Positions 1 to 5,847 of a stretch of 8,541 bases of DNA are shown here, in pieces. This DNA is from Pseudomonadota bacterium (GTDB lineage: Bacteria > Pseudomonadota > Gammaproteobacteria > Acidiferrobacterales > UBA6901), in the NCBI GenBank assembly GCA_021785795.1, contig JAJYEK010000117.1, forward strand, positions 2,127 to 10,667, written 5' to 3'. Positions within the stretch are counted from its first letter, which is position 1; each line of letters opens with the position of its first letter. The notes beneath the pieces were generated by a model. It was not told the origin of the DNA and ran no database searches. It was given only the letters and a program-made list of their open reading frames with translations. Both the position numbers and the translations under genes were made by a program.

Positions 1-1273
1 ATATGGACAAACTGCGATAAAGCACGATACAGTACCCGGCGTGCTCAGCGCCAAAGCCAGGGAACTGCGGATCAAACTCTCGGGAGTGTTGCCGCTGTTA
101 AACGAGAAACAGCGGCGGGTGCTGGTCGCGGCAGAAGCCAACGCCTACGGTCGCGGCGGCATCCAAACACTCGCCCGGATCACCGGGATGTCACGCCAGA
201 CGATCTACCGCGGACTCGAGGATCTTAAGGCGCCCGGGCCAATCGATCGCATCCGCGCCCCCGGCGGGGGTCGCAAACCGCTTACCGCGACCGAACCCAG
301 ATTGGTGAATGCTTTGGAAGCGCTGATCGAACCCGAGGTGCGGGGTGATCCCGAATCACTGTTGCGCTGGACCTGCAAGAGCGTGCGAAACTTAAACGAG
401 GCATTAGGCAAGCAGGGTTACACCATCGGGCGGCAAAGTGTCGCGAACCTCCTGAGCGAGCGCGACTACCGCCTGGCGGGCAATCGCAAGAGTCTGGACG
501 GTGCGAAAAATCATCCCGACCGCAATGCCCAGTTTCACTACCTCAACGAGCAGGCCAAGGCCTTTCGCCGACGCGGCGCGCCCATCATCTCGGCCGACAC
601 CAAGAAAAAAGAGCTCGTAGGCCCCTACAAAAATGGGGGCTGCGAGTGGCAGGCGAAAGGTAAGCGCCTGCCGGTGCTGACGCATGACTTCCCGGACCCG
701 AAGATGCCGAAGGCCGTTCCCTACGGCGTCTATGATCTGACCGATAATGCCGGCTGGGTCAATGTCGGGGTGAGTGCCGACTCGGCCGAATTCTCGGTGG
801 AAAGCATTCGCTGGTGGTGGCGACGTATGGGGAAGAGCCGCTACCCGAAGGCCAAGGCGCTCTTGATCTGTGTCGACAGCGGCGGGAGCAACGGTTACCG
901 CTGCCATTGTTGGAAACGGGAACTGCAGCGCCTGGCCGATCAGACGCGCCTCGCCCTGACCGTCTGTCACTTCCCGCCCGGCACCAGCAAATGGAACAAG
1001 GTCGAACATCGACTGTTCTCCTATATCACGATGAACTGGCGGGGACGCCCGCTCACCGATTACCGCACCGTGGTTGAACTCATTGCTGCGACCACCACCG
1101 ACACGGGGCTTACCGTGAAGGCACGCCTCGATCGACGCCACTACCTCACAGGCATTACCGTCTCGGCCGAGGAAATGGAGCAATTGAACCTCCACCCCCA
1201 TGCGTTTCACGGGGAGTGGAATTACACCATTCGACCGAGATGAATAATGTCCATTTTATTTATGGGCAGATCC
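1..1273 (+). mobile_element. ISAzo13-family insertion sequence, left end cut by window
   Basis: One transposase gene fills this element. ATGGACA at 3-9 is matched in inverted orientation by TGTCCAT at 1248-1254, just after the transposase stop, so these look like the inner parts of the left and right terminal inverted repeats. The outer part of the left repeat lies before base 1. The right end is placed near 1273, after an AT-rich stretch (1252-1262) and the sequence GGGCAGATCC (1264-1273), but the exact boundary and any target-site duplication cannot be read without the left flank. The base after the proposed end starts TAAGG and leads directly into a dispersed-repeat copy at 1288. Family assignment comes from the transposase; the boundaries are inference. 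Confidence 0.7.
41..1243 (+). CDS. ISAzo13-family transposase (DDE)
   Basis: Catalyses excision and insertion of the surrounding insertion sequence. An N-terminal helix-turn-helix is visible at about residues 39-62 (GGIQTLARITGMSRQTIYRG), followed by a basic linker (GGGRKP) and an RNase H-fold catalytic domain. Candidate catalytic acids are D186 (ISADTKKKE), D279 (ICVDSGGSNG) and E322 (NKVEHRLFSYI), the three blocks typical of the ISAzo13/Rhodopirellula-type DDE domain. The 400 residues match a full-length family member with no internal stop. The GTG at 41 is the first plausible start in this frame, but the frame is open back to base 2, so the true start could be upstream of the window. An ATG at 3 is in another frame and stops after five codons. 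The gene appears intact and so possibly mobile. Confidence 0.9.
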   Translation: MLSAKARELRIKLSGVLPLLNEKQRRVLVAAEANAYGRGGIQTLARITGMSRQTIYRGLEDLKAPGPIDRIRAPGGGRKPLTATEPRLVNALEALIEPEVRGDPESLLRWTCKSVRNLNEALGKQGYTIGRQSVANLLSERDYRLAGNRKSLDGAKNHPDRNAQFHYLNEQAKAFRRRGAPIISADTKKKELVGPYKNGGCEWQAKGKRLPVLTHDFPDPKMPKAVPYGVYDLTDNAGWVNVGVSADSAEFSVESIRWWWRRMGKSRYPKAKALLICVDSGGSNGYRCHCWKRELQRLADQTRLALTVCHFPPGTSKWNKVEHRLFSYITMNWRGRPLTDYRTVVELIAATTTDTGLTVKARLDRRHYLTGITVSAEEMEQLNLHPHAFHGEWNYTIRPR

Positions 1274-1287
1274 TAAGGCCCTTGGCC

Positions 1288-1318
1288 CAAGGATGACCGA
1301 AACGCCGTAAAGCCGTTG
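1288..1318 (+). repeat. Dispersed imperfect direct repeat, copy A
   Basis: 26 of 31 positions match 8501-8531 without gaps. The core is CGAAACGCCGT, two variable bases, then AGCCGTTG (1298-1318), preceded at the same distance by CAAGGA (1288-1293). It begins about 15 bp beyond the proposed right end of the insertion sequence and runs into the first hairpin. The same orientation and the same hairpin-then-repeat order recur at copy B. Confidence 0.6.
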
Positions 1319-1346
1319 AGCGCTGCGAGTGTTTCGCGCAGCGCTC
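1318..1346. other. Perfect 10-bp inverted repeat (hairpin)
   Basis: GAGCGCTGCG (1318-1327) pairs with CGCAGCGCTC (1337-1346) around a 9-nt loop. No U-tract follows on either strand, so it is not a canonical intrinsic terminator. It could still act as a bidirectional stem or as part of a structured RNA downstream of the minus-strand cytochrome-porin gene. Confidence 0.5.
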
Positions 1347-1362
1347 GATCAAGCGGGTGCAG

Positions 1363-1383
1363 CCTGCGCAGCGGGCGCGCAGG
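1363..1383. other. Perfect 7-bp inverted repeat (hairpin)
   Basis: CCTGCGC (1363-1369) pairs with GCGCAGG (1377-1383) around a 7-nt loop, 16 nt after the preceding hairpin. It is second in a row of stems between 1318 and 1524. Confidence 0.4.
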
Positions 1384-1409
1384 CACAAGGAGTGCGGCCT
1401 GGGACCGGG

Positions 1410-1441
1410 GCGCGAGGGCGGATTGTACGCGCCGCTCGCGC
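1410..1441. other. 11-bp hairpin with one bulge
   Basis: GCGCGAG (1410-1416) pairs with CTCGCGC (1435-1441). The stem continues as GGCG (1417-1420) with CGCC (1430-1433), leaving G1434 bulged and a 9-nt loop. Third stem of the cluster. Confidence 0.4.
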
Positions 1442-1489
1442 ATACCGAGGACCGGCGCCCATATGATCCAGCAGACGGTGGCAGGGTGA

Positions 1490-1524
1490 GCGGACGGTGT
1501 GCCGACGTCCGCGGGGAATCCGCG
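1490..1524. other. Two overlapping (alternative) hairpins
   Basis: GCGGACG (1490-1496) pairs with CGTCCGC (1506-1512) around a 9-nt loop. CGCGG (1510-1514) pairs with CCGCG (1520-1524) around a 5-nt loop. They share bases 1510-1512, so only one can form fully at a time. Last stems of the cluster. Confidence 0.35.
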
Positions 1525-1636
1525 CGCTGAGGCGCTGCGCTGGAACCGGTGGTCCATGTGGTAGGGCCGAAGTCCGTTCAGTCCAGGGTTGAACTGGTTG
1601 CGCGGCTCCGGAAATCGGCACTCCGGGTATTCTTGC

Positions 1637-3007
1637 TCAGTAAAGCAGCCAAAGGTAGGCGAACCATGCGTCGTTGTCGGAGGCGTTTCGGCCAAAGCCG
1701 TTGTAGTTGTCGCTCGCCCCGTTGAACTTGATATACGTGGTGTGGCGCAACCCGAACTTCAGGTTCTGTTCGTTCTCGAGCGGCAACCAATCCGCTTCGA
1801 TGATCCAGCCGCGCGTGTCTGGGCTTCCCGTGGCATTGTCCATGGCGCTCGGCATGCCACCCATACCGTATTTGAGTATGTCGCTGTCGCCCCAATAATC
1901 GAAGACGCCGAGTCCGCCGCCGATCTTGCGTTTGTACCAGTAATGGACGTTCGCCTTGAAGGTATCGAGGATGTCCGAGGGATTGGATGCCATCATAGGG
2001 TAGCTGGCTTCCCAGTCGCGTTTCTCTCGATCGAGGAACGCCTGTACCGAAAAGAGGCTGTCTTCGCCGGTATACTGGTACTGGCCGTCGAGCGCGAAGT
2101 CCGTGAAACGGTCCGCGGGGCCGCTCTGCAATCCCGGGTTGGGGAAGATCTTCGCTTGCAGCGCATGCAGCCCGAGCATCAGGTTGTAGGCGCCGTGATC
2201 CCGCTCCCAGGCGAGCCGCAGATGCGGTGCGTTGCCGTCGATTGCAGTGGTCAGCTCGTCGTCCCCGTTGAGCAGATGCAAGACGCCGCTCTGGCCGTTG
2301 TGCAGAAGCCCCAAGGCGGCATAGTACCGTCCGCCGTAGAAGCCGTACAGCGTGAAGTCGCCTATTTGATTATCCAACGTCATGTCGAAGAGTGAAGTCT
2401 GCATGGGCATGATGCCCGCGTCCTGAAGGTGCGGGAAGGCCCACATCGGTGTCGTCGCCCAGAGATCCCCCTCGGTCGGTGAATTGGTGAGTGACGCGCC
2501 ATAGACGATCTCCTGGCCCATCGTCGTGGTCGCGCTGTTCGCATAGCGGATGTCAATCATCTCCGCACCCCACTTCTGATCGAGACCGTCCCAGTTGTAC
2601 TGCGCGATGGCCCCGAGCTTTCCTGCCACCCTGCCGCCGTAATACAACGCCACCTGTTGCAGGATCGTCGTGCCCGCGCGTGGAAAATCCGCAGCGGCAT
2701 CGGCGCCCTTGTTCGGGTCGTTGACCGAGGTATTGCCGACCTGCAGGCCCACCGAAAGCGGCAGGTTGTACGGAAAACGCTTGGCCTCGAGCACGGAGCC
2801 CAGGGTGTAGCCCCGAAGCTTGAACTCCCGCCCGAAGGCGGTCAGCTCTGGGAAGACCGTGTGGCATGTCGCGCATTGCAGGCCGGTCTGGCGTGCGAAG
2901 CTTGGAATCGCGAAGGCCGGTGCCGGGGACAGCGCCAGCAGGGCGAGGCCGGCCCAGACTGCGACCGCTAAAGGGTTCTGACACATCCGGCGTTGAGCTT
3001 GACGCAT
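1637..3007 (-). CDS. Cyc2-like outer-membrane monohaem cytochrome-porin
   Basis: Predicted outer-membrane protein with one c-type haem at the mature N-terminus fused to a beta-barrel, the architecture of Cyc2 iron oxidases. Starting at 3007 gives 456 residues: a Sec signal peptide (residues 1-33, ending APAFA), then PSFARQTGLQCATCH with the haem motif C45-A-T-C48-H49, followed by FPELTAFGREFKLRGYTLG. The remaining ~390 residues are rich in alternating aromatic/polar strands and end in an aromatic residue (WFAYLWLLY), as outer-membrane barrels do. I prefer 3007 to the ATG at 3052 because GGGAGAGGA lies 8 nt upstream and the signal peptide then has normal length. The PxFARQTG...CxxCH block is shared by Cyc2 and by related cytochrome-porins of unproven role, so extracellular Fe(II) oxidation is an inference. 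It is transcribed divergently from the membrane cytochrome gene at 3828. Confidence 0.8.
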   Translation of the reverse strand: MRQAQRRMCQNPLAVAVWAGLALLALSPAPAFAIPSFARQTGLQCATCHTVFPELTAFGREFKLRGYTLGSVLEAKRFPYNLPLSVGLQVGNTSVNDPNKGADAAADFPRAGTTILQQVALYYGGRVAGKLGAIAQYNWDGLDQKWGAEMIDIRYANSATTTMGQEIVYGASLTNSPTEGDLWATTPMWAFPHLQDAGIMPMQTSLFDMTLDNQIGDFTLYGFYGGRYYAALGLLHNGQSGVLHLLNGDDELTTAIDGNAPHLRLAWERDHGAYNLMLGLHALQAKIFPNPGLQSGPADRFTDFALDGQYQYTGEDSLFSVQAFLDREKRDWEASYPMMASNPSDILDTFKANVHYWYKRKIGGGLGVFDYWGDSDILKYGMGGMPSAMDNATGSPDTRGWIIEADWLPLENEQNLKFGLRHTTYIKFNGASDNYNGFGRNASDNDAWFAYLWLLY

Positions 3008-3138
3008 GGACTGTTTCCTCTCCCGGCTTCGTATCGGCATGTTTATTTTCACTGCGCCCGCCGTGGGCGAGCTCTACCTCACGCGGCTCCGGACCAAACC
3101 CGACGGCCCCTTTGCGCGACGCGTGCTCCTTGGTTGAC

Positions 3139-3170
3139 ATTAAACAACATGGGCGCGGAGTACAGGTCAA
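3139..3170 (-). promoter_or_regulatory. Leftward promoter with long (20-nt) spacer, toward cytochrome-porin gene
   Basis: On the minus strand, TTGACC (3170-3165) is followed after 20 nt by TTTAAT (3144-3139), a 5/6 match to the -10 consensus. A 20-nt spacer is too long for ordinary sigma-70 promoters but typical of MerR-activated ones. The 10-mer CTTGACCTGT at its upstream edge is identical to the rightward element at 3314. Its right half-site is degenerate (about 4 of 7 dyad positions). A transcript would begin about 125 nt before the cytochrome-porin start codon. Confidence 0.4.
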
Positions 3171-3314
3171 GAGCGTGGCGCGATAGGGTGCGCCGCCGAA
3201 AGCTTGCCGCGTGGACGCTGTCGCGATTCCGCAGGGAGCGTCATACCACCTCTGTGCATTCCGCCCGAAGATCCAGGATGAATGCAAAACTTTGCCCGCA
3301 TTTTTCACTCCCGC

Positions 3315-3346
3315 TTGACCTGTGTGCTGCGCACAGGTCCTATTGT
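3315..3346 (+). promoter_or_regulatory. MerR-type operator/promoter, rightward
   Basis: TTGACC (3315-3320) is followed after 20 nt by TATTGT (3341-3346). Within the spacer lies a 21-nt dyad, ACCTGTG-N7-CACAGGT (3318-3338), which extends to GACCTGTG/CACAGGTC at 3317-3339. The 7-7-7 geometry, the overlap of the -35 with the left half-site and the 19-20 nt spacer are the known hallmarks of operators bound by MerR-family activators such as CueR. The half-site sequence differs from the CueR box, so the inducer is unknown. No MerR-family gene lies in the window. Confidence 0.55.
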
Positions 3347-3364
3347 GTTGCAGTCTCCGGCGAA

Positions 3365-3507
3365 ATGAATGGCGATCTTGAACTGACAGGATGGGAACCT
3401 TGATGGGGATTGCAGCGCAAGGGGTTTGTCGCGTCTGTGCCGACTTCGAGGCTGTGGCGGCATCGCCAGGCAATTGGCTGGAATCGTCGCGAGCTTCGGT
3501 GCGTTAA
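3365..3507 (+). other. Two overlapping minicistrons downstream of the MerR-type promoter
   Basis: ATG at 3365 opens a 12-codon frame (MNGDLELTGWEP) ending with TGA at 3401-3403. That stop overlaps the ATG at 3403 of a 34-codon frame ending at 3507 and containing a CRVC motif. They begin about 18 nt after the -10 of the rightward element, where a MerR-regulated gene would start. Neither has a good ribosome binding site and I recognise neither product. They may be leader peptides, remnants of a lost target gene, or chance. Confidence 0.2.
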
Positions 3508-4745
3508 GGACGCCTGGACGCGTCGTACCCACCAAACCGACTCCGGCTGACCCACACGCTCGCTGGAGGCGTACCCATTGCATTCTTGCAGGAGGCCAGC
3601 GCGCGTCTGCGTCGGGATAACGCAGCGGACCGAGCCGATGAGTGGTAGTGAATAATCTCTAATCGCTGCCAGTCGCCGCACCGAGCAATGTGAATTGCGG
3701 GGCTGTCCGGTGGCTGCGGCCGATGTCGGGATCGATCGCTGTGTGCATTGCTGACACGGATTCCCTGATGACCAGATCAGTCGCGGGGTGGTCCCGCCAG
3801 GCACAACACGCAGAGTCGAGGTGCCAAATGTGGAAGAATTGGGTCAACGTCGGCCTGGGCGTTTACATGATGGTTTCGCCTTGGTACATCGAAGGACTGG
3901 GTGTTCCGCAACAGCCGGAGATCGTTTACAACTGCCTCATCGCCGGGGCACTGATTGCTGCCTTTTCTCTGTGGGCGGCCGTCAGGAAGCAGCAGCGCTG
4001 GACGGAGTGGGTGGTGGTGTTCATGGGATTGTGGCTGGTCATTGCGCCGGGCACTTTGAGTTACCGGTCGGGCACCATGACGTGGAACAACGTCGTCGAT
4101 GGCTTGGCCATAGCCGCATTCGCCGCGTGGCGCATCCGTGAACGGGCGCGGGGGCAGGCGCCCTCGCCACGCCCGAAATCGCTACAGGCAGGCAAACGGC
4201 TCCCGGACCGGCCGATCAGCGAAAGACTCCTGTATACCGCTTTTCTGCTGCTGATGGGCGTGGGCTACCTGATGGCATTGACCTATCTTTATCTCACGCA
4301 CCAGGGCCTGGACGGCAAACCCGGTCTGTCCGTGGCGGATATCGCGCGGGGTTATTACGGCAATCGCAGCGGAACGCATCTGGAGGCGGCGATCCGCGGC
4401 CCGATGGCAGGGTATATCAGTTCCAAGGAGCGCCACTATGTGATTGCCTGGCTCAAGTCCGGTGCCGCCGAGAACGATTATGAATCCCGCATCCGCTCCA
4501 TTATCGGAAAGGACTGCCTGAAGTGCCACAGCCCCGCCTCGGGACTGAAGGCCCCGGATTTGACGACGTATCGGGAGCTGCGGAAAGTCGCGAAAGTGGA
4601 TACGGGGGCCTCAATCCTTAGCTTGGTGCGGCTCTCGCATATCCACCTATTCGGAATCGGTCTGGTTGCAGTCGGCATCGGATTTGTCTTTCAGATGACG
4701 GTGCTGCGTCTATGGCTGAAAAACCTGCTGCTACTGATCCCATTT

Positions 4746-4747
4746 CG
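4746..4747 (+). other. Single-base deletion point in the SPW/cytochrome gene
   Basis: The upstream frame reads I-P-F (ATC CCA TTT) then CGG CTA. The downstream frame reads GCT ATT CTT GCC GAC (AILAD). Adding one base to make C-N-G before GCT joins them as IPF-L-AILAD, which flows into the membrane segment WFLTKW. No slippery heptamer in the right phase is present, so programmed frameshifting is unlikely. Confidence 0.7.
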
Positions 4748-4909
4748 GCTATTCTTGCCGACGTAGCAACGTGGTTCCTGACCAAATGGGATCCGATTTA
4801 CGCATATACCGTCGTTACCAGCGGGGCATTGCTGGGCTTGGCATGGGCCGCGCAGATCTTCGTCTCGCTGTACCAGATGTGGCTCAAGAAGCCCGGACCT
4901 GAGGGTTAG
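4748..4909 (+). pseudogene. Detached 3' part of the SPW/cytochrome gene
   Basis: 53 codons in the shifted frame encode the end of the membrane domain: AILADVATWFLTKW, then a helix from about YAYTVVTSGALLGL through LYQMWL, ending KKPGPEG. An ATG at 4712 could in principle start a 65-residue protein, but it has no clear ribosome binding site and its first residues (MAEKPAATDPIS) are out-of-frame readings of the upstream gene. I therefore read it as the tail of that gene and not as an independent gene. Confidence 0.65.
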
Positions 4910-5000
4910 CGGATTTCCCGGTAGATCGAGAGGCGATTCGGGACGCTGCCGGCATTGGTCGGTGGCTAGGGCGAGTAGATAGGCAACGCGGAGGTGGGTC

Positions 5001-5474
5001 ATGAACAGTCGTCACGTCGCAAGGGCGCTTTACATCCTGCTGCTAATCACGCTTGGAATGCTGCCGACGGTCTCTGCGGCAGCGGTTGCCGGGGACCATC
5101 AGGTTGTCGACGGCGTGGCTATTTATCTCGGGCTCATTCCATCCGAGATGATCCTGAGACATCCGCAGGGGCATCCCGAGCGTGAAATGCATGGCGGTGT
5201 CCCTGCCGGAAAACATTGGGATCATCTCGTCGTCGCACTCTTCGATGCCAACGGCAAGCGCATCACCGATGCGCAGGTCACGGCAACGGTCAGGGAGATC
5301 GGACTGGCGGGTGAAACCAAAGAACTGCAGCCCATGAAGATTGCCGGGACCATCACGTATGGCAATTATTTCGATTTCCCGACACGCGATACATACTACC
5401 GCATTCTGATACGGATTCGGTTTCCGGGGGTGCCGGGCACGATCAAGGCGGATTTCACGCAGCATCACTACTAG
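5001..5474 (+). CDS. Small secreted His/Met-rich protein, possibly YtkA/FixH-like
   Basis: A 157-residue periplasmic protein with a strong ribosome binding site (GGAGGTG, 4 nt before ATG 5001). Residues 1-30 form a Sec signal peptide (basic MNSRHVAR, hydrophobic YILLLITLGML, cleavage near VSA or AVA). The mature part has a metal-ligand-rich stretch (M50, H54, H58, M63, H64, H72, H75) and a beta-rich block, VVALFDANGKRITDAQVTATV (79-98 core), resembling the Ig-like pattern of YtkA/FixH-type domains. It ends in a beta hairpin (YYRILIRIRFPG) and HHY. The family assignment is tentative and comes from the D-x-x-G-x-x-I-x-D-A-x-V pattern. It lies 91 nt after the membrane cytochrome gene on the same strand, so co-transcription is plausible. 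A copper or iron role is inference. Confidence 0.65.
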   Translation: MNSRHVARALYILLLITLGMLPTVSAAAVAGDHQVVDGVAIYLGLIPSEMILRHPQGHPEREMHGGVPAGKHWDHLVVALFDANGKRITDAQVTATVREIGLAGETKELQPMKIAGTITYGNYFDFPTRDTYYRILIRIRFPGVPGTIKADFTQHHY

Positions 5475-5488
5475 GAAGAGAGCGGAAG

Positions 5489-5502
5489 CGCGGTTTTCCG
5501 CG
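5489..5502 (+). terminator. Terminator-like hairpin after the secreted-protein gene
   Basis: CGCGG (5489-5493), a TTTT loop, and CCGCG (5498-5502) form a short GC stem 14 nt after the stop codon. No T-run follows, so intrinsic termination would be weak. The right arm can instead pair with CCCGCGG at 5522-5528, giving two mutually exclusive structures. Confidence 0.3.
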
Positions 5503-5677
5503 GGCGAGCACAGGATGTCAACCCGCGGCCCGCGCTTCGGACCCGCATCGCCACTTTCCATTTCCAGCCTCCCAGAGATGCGGGATTCCCGGCCGACCGG
5601 GTTGCGGATGGTTCTTGCCGTTTCTCCGTTCATTCCTGAAGCGGGTACCATTGCTGAACGATGTGAACCGTTTCGGG

Positions 5678-5695
5678 ACCTGCCTGCCGGCAGGT
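5678..5695. repeat. 18-bp perfect palindrome-like inverted repeat
   Basis: ACCTGCC (5678-5684) pairs with GGCAGGT (5689-5695) around TGCC; the inner CCTGCCGGCAGG is itself a 12-bp palindrome. It lies 163 bp before the kinase start. It could be an operator for a dimeric regulator or a hairpin; no -35 element of the TTGACC type overlaps it. Confidence 0.35.
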
Positions 5696-5847
5696 GCGAT
5701 CAATGCTTCTGTGAGACGATGCCCGTCGTGCGCACGAGCATGAATCCTGCGCTACCGTGCACCGCCAGGTCCAGCATCTTCCGATGGGAGATAACAGCCA
5801 AAGGGCGCCCAAGCACTTCCTTGAAGAGCCAAACCACAACGGCAAAT

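Larger units (their letters stand above)
1274..1636. other. Gene-free stretch with dispersed repeat and clustered hairpins
   Basis: This is the gap between the insertion-sequence right end and the stop codon of the minus-strand cytochrome-porin gene. Open frames exist on the minus strand here, but they are Arg/Pro/Ala-rich translations with no ribosome binding site or recognisable domain, so I do not call them. It holds one copy of a repeat shared with 8501-8531, and perfect inverted repeats at 1318-1346, 1363-1383, 1410-1441, 1490-1512 and 1510-1524. In the direction of the upstream gene this would be its 3' untranslated region. No tRNA or rRNA is seen. Confidence 0.6.
3008..3827. other. 820-bp divergent intergenic region
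   Basis: This separates the minus-strand cytochrome-porin gene from the plus-strand SPW/cytochrome gene. It holds two outward-facing promoter-like elements (3139-3170 leftward, 3315-3346 rightward) and two minicistrons just after the rightward one. From about 3510 to 3827 I see no convincing gene on either strand; frames there lack ribosome binding sites and recognisable domains. An open frame upstream of 3828 on the plus strand continues into the SPW gene but does not look like part of the protein. Confidence 0.6.
3828..4909 (+). pseudogene. SPW-repeat / c-type cytochrome inner-membrane protein, frameshifted
   Basis: Predicted inner-membrane electron-transfer protein. The start is ATG 3828, preceded by GAGGTG, giving MWKNWVNVGLG. 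Residues 1-105 are an SPW repeat domain: two copies of a W-N/V-x-x-x-G-x-W/Y-x-x-SPW-like pattern (VNVGLGVYMMVSPW; VVVFMGLWLVIAPG) in four hydrophobic helices. After a basic linker comes a second unit: a membrane helix (LLYTAFLLLMGVGYLMALTY), a periplasmic section with one haem site C230-L-K-C233-H234, and a helix starting SHIHLFG (residues 270-276). The frame breaks after IPF (residue 306, codon 4743-4745). Restoring one base between 4746 and 4747 continues it as L-AILADVATWFLTKW through two more hydrophobic stretches to the stop at 4907-4909, about 360 residues in all. Unrepaired, translation stops after six wrong residues at 4766. Some homologues of the C-terminal unit carry a misleading 'elongation factor' label (from memory). 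Confidence 0.75.

Noticed and set aside
404..1210. A 268-residue minus-strand frame opposite the transposase.
   Set aside because: It is a long antisense frame caused by GC-rich codon usage; the plus-strand protein has clear transposase motifs.
1273..1695. A 140-residue minus-strand frame running out of the cytochrome-porin gene end.
   Set aside because: It starts inside the real gene in another frame, has no ribosome binding site, and its translation is low-complexity Arg/Pro/Ala typical of GC-rich non-coding sequence.
3134..3162. Perfect TTGACA on the plus strand at 3134-3139 as a -35 element.
   Set aside because: No acceptable -10 hexamer at 16-18 nt (GGAGTA at 17 nt), and the same bases are better explained by the leftward -10 on the other strand.
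3365..3403. MNGDLELTGW as the start of a lost heavy-metal-associated domain (G-M-x-C-x-x-C type).
   Set aside because: The resemblance is a few residues, the Cys pair does not appear at the right place in any frame, and the frame stops after 12 codons.
4738..4752. Programmed ribosomal frameshifting to join the two parts of the SPW/cytochrome gene.
   Set aside because: No X-XXY-YYZ slippery heptamer lies in the correct phase and no strong downstream stem was seen; a simple indel explains the data better.
4965..4975. Eleven-base match GCTAGGGCGAG between 4965-4975 and 8531-8541.
   Set aside because: A match of this length is expected by chance in a window this size, and the flanks do not align with the dispersed repeat.
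5700..5837. A 45-codon minus-strand frame (GTG start at 5837) with a protein-like translation.
   Set aside because: No ribosome binding site before the GTG, no recognised domain, and it lies just before a well-marked gene on the other strand. It could be a remnant, but I cannot support it.
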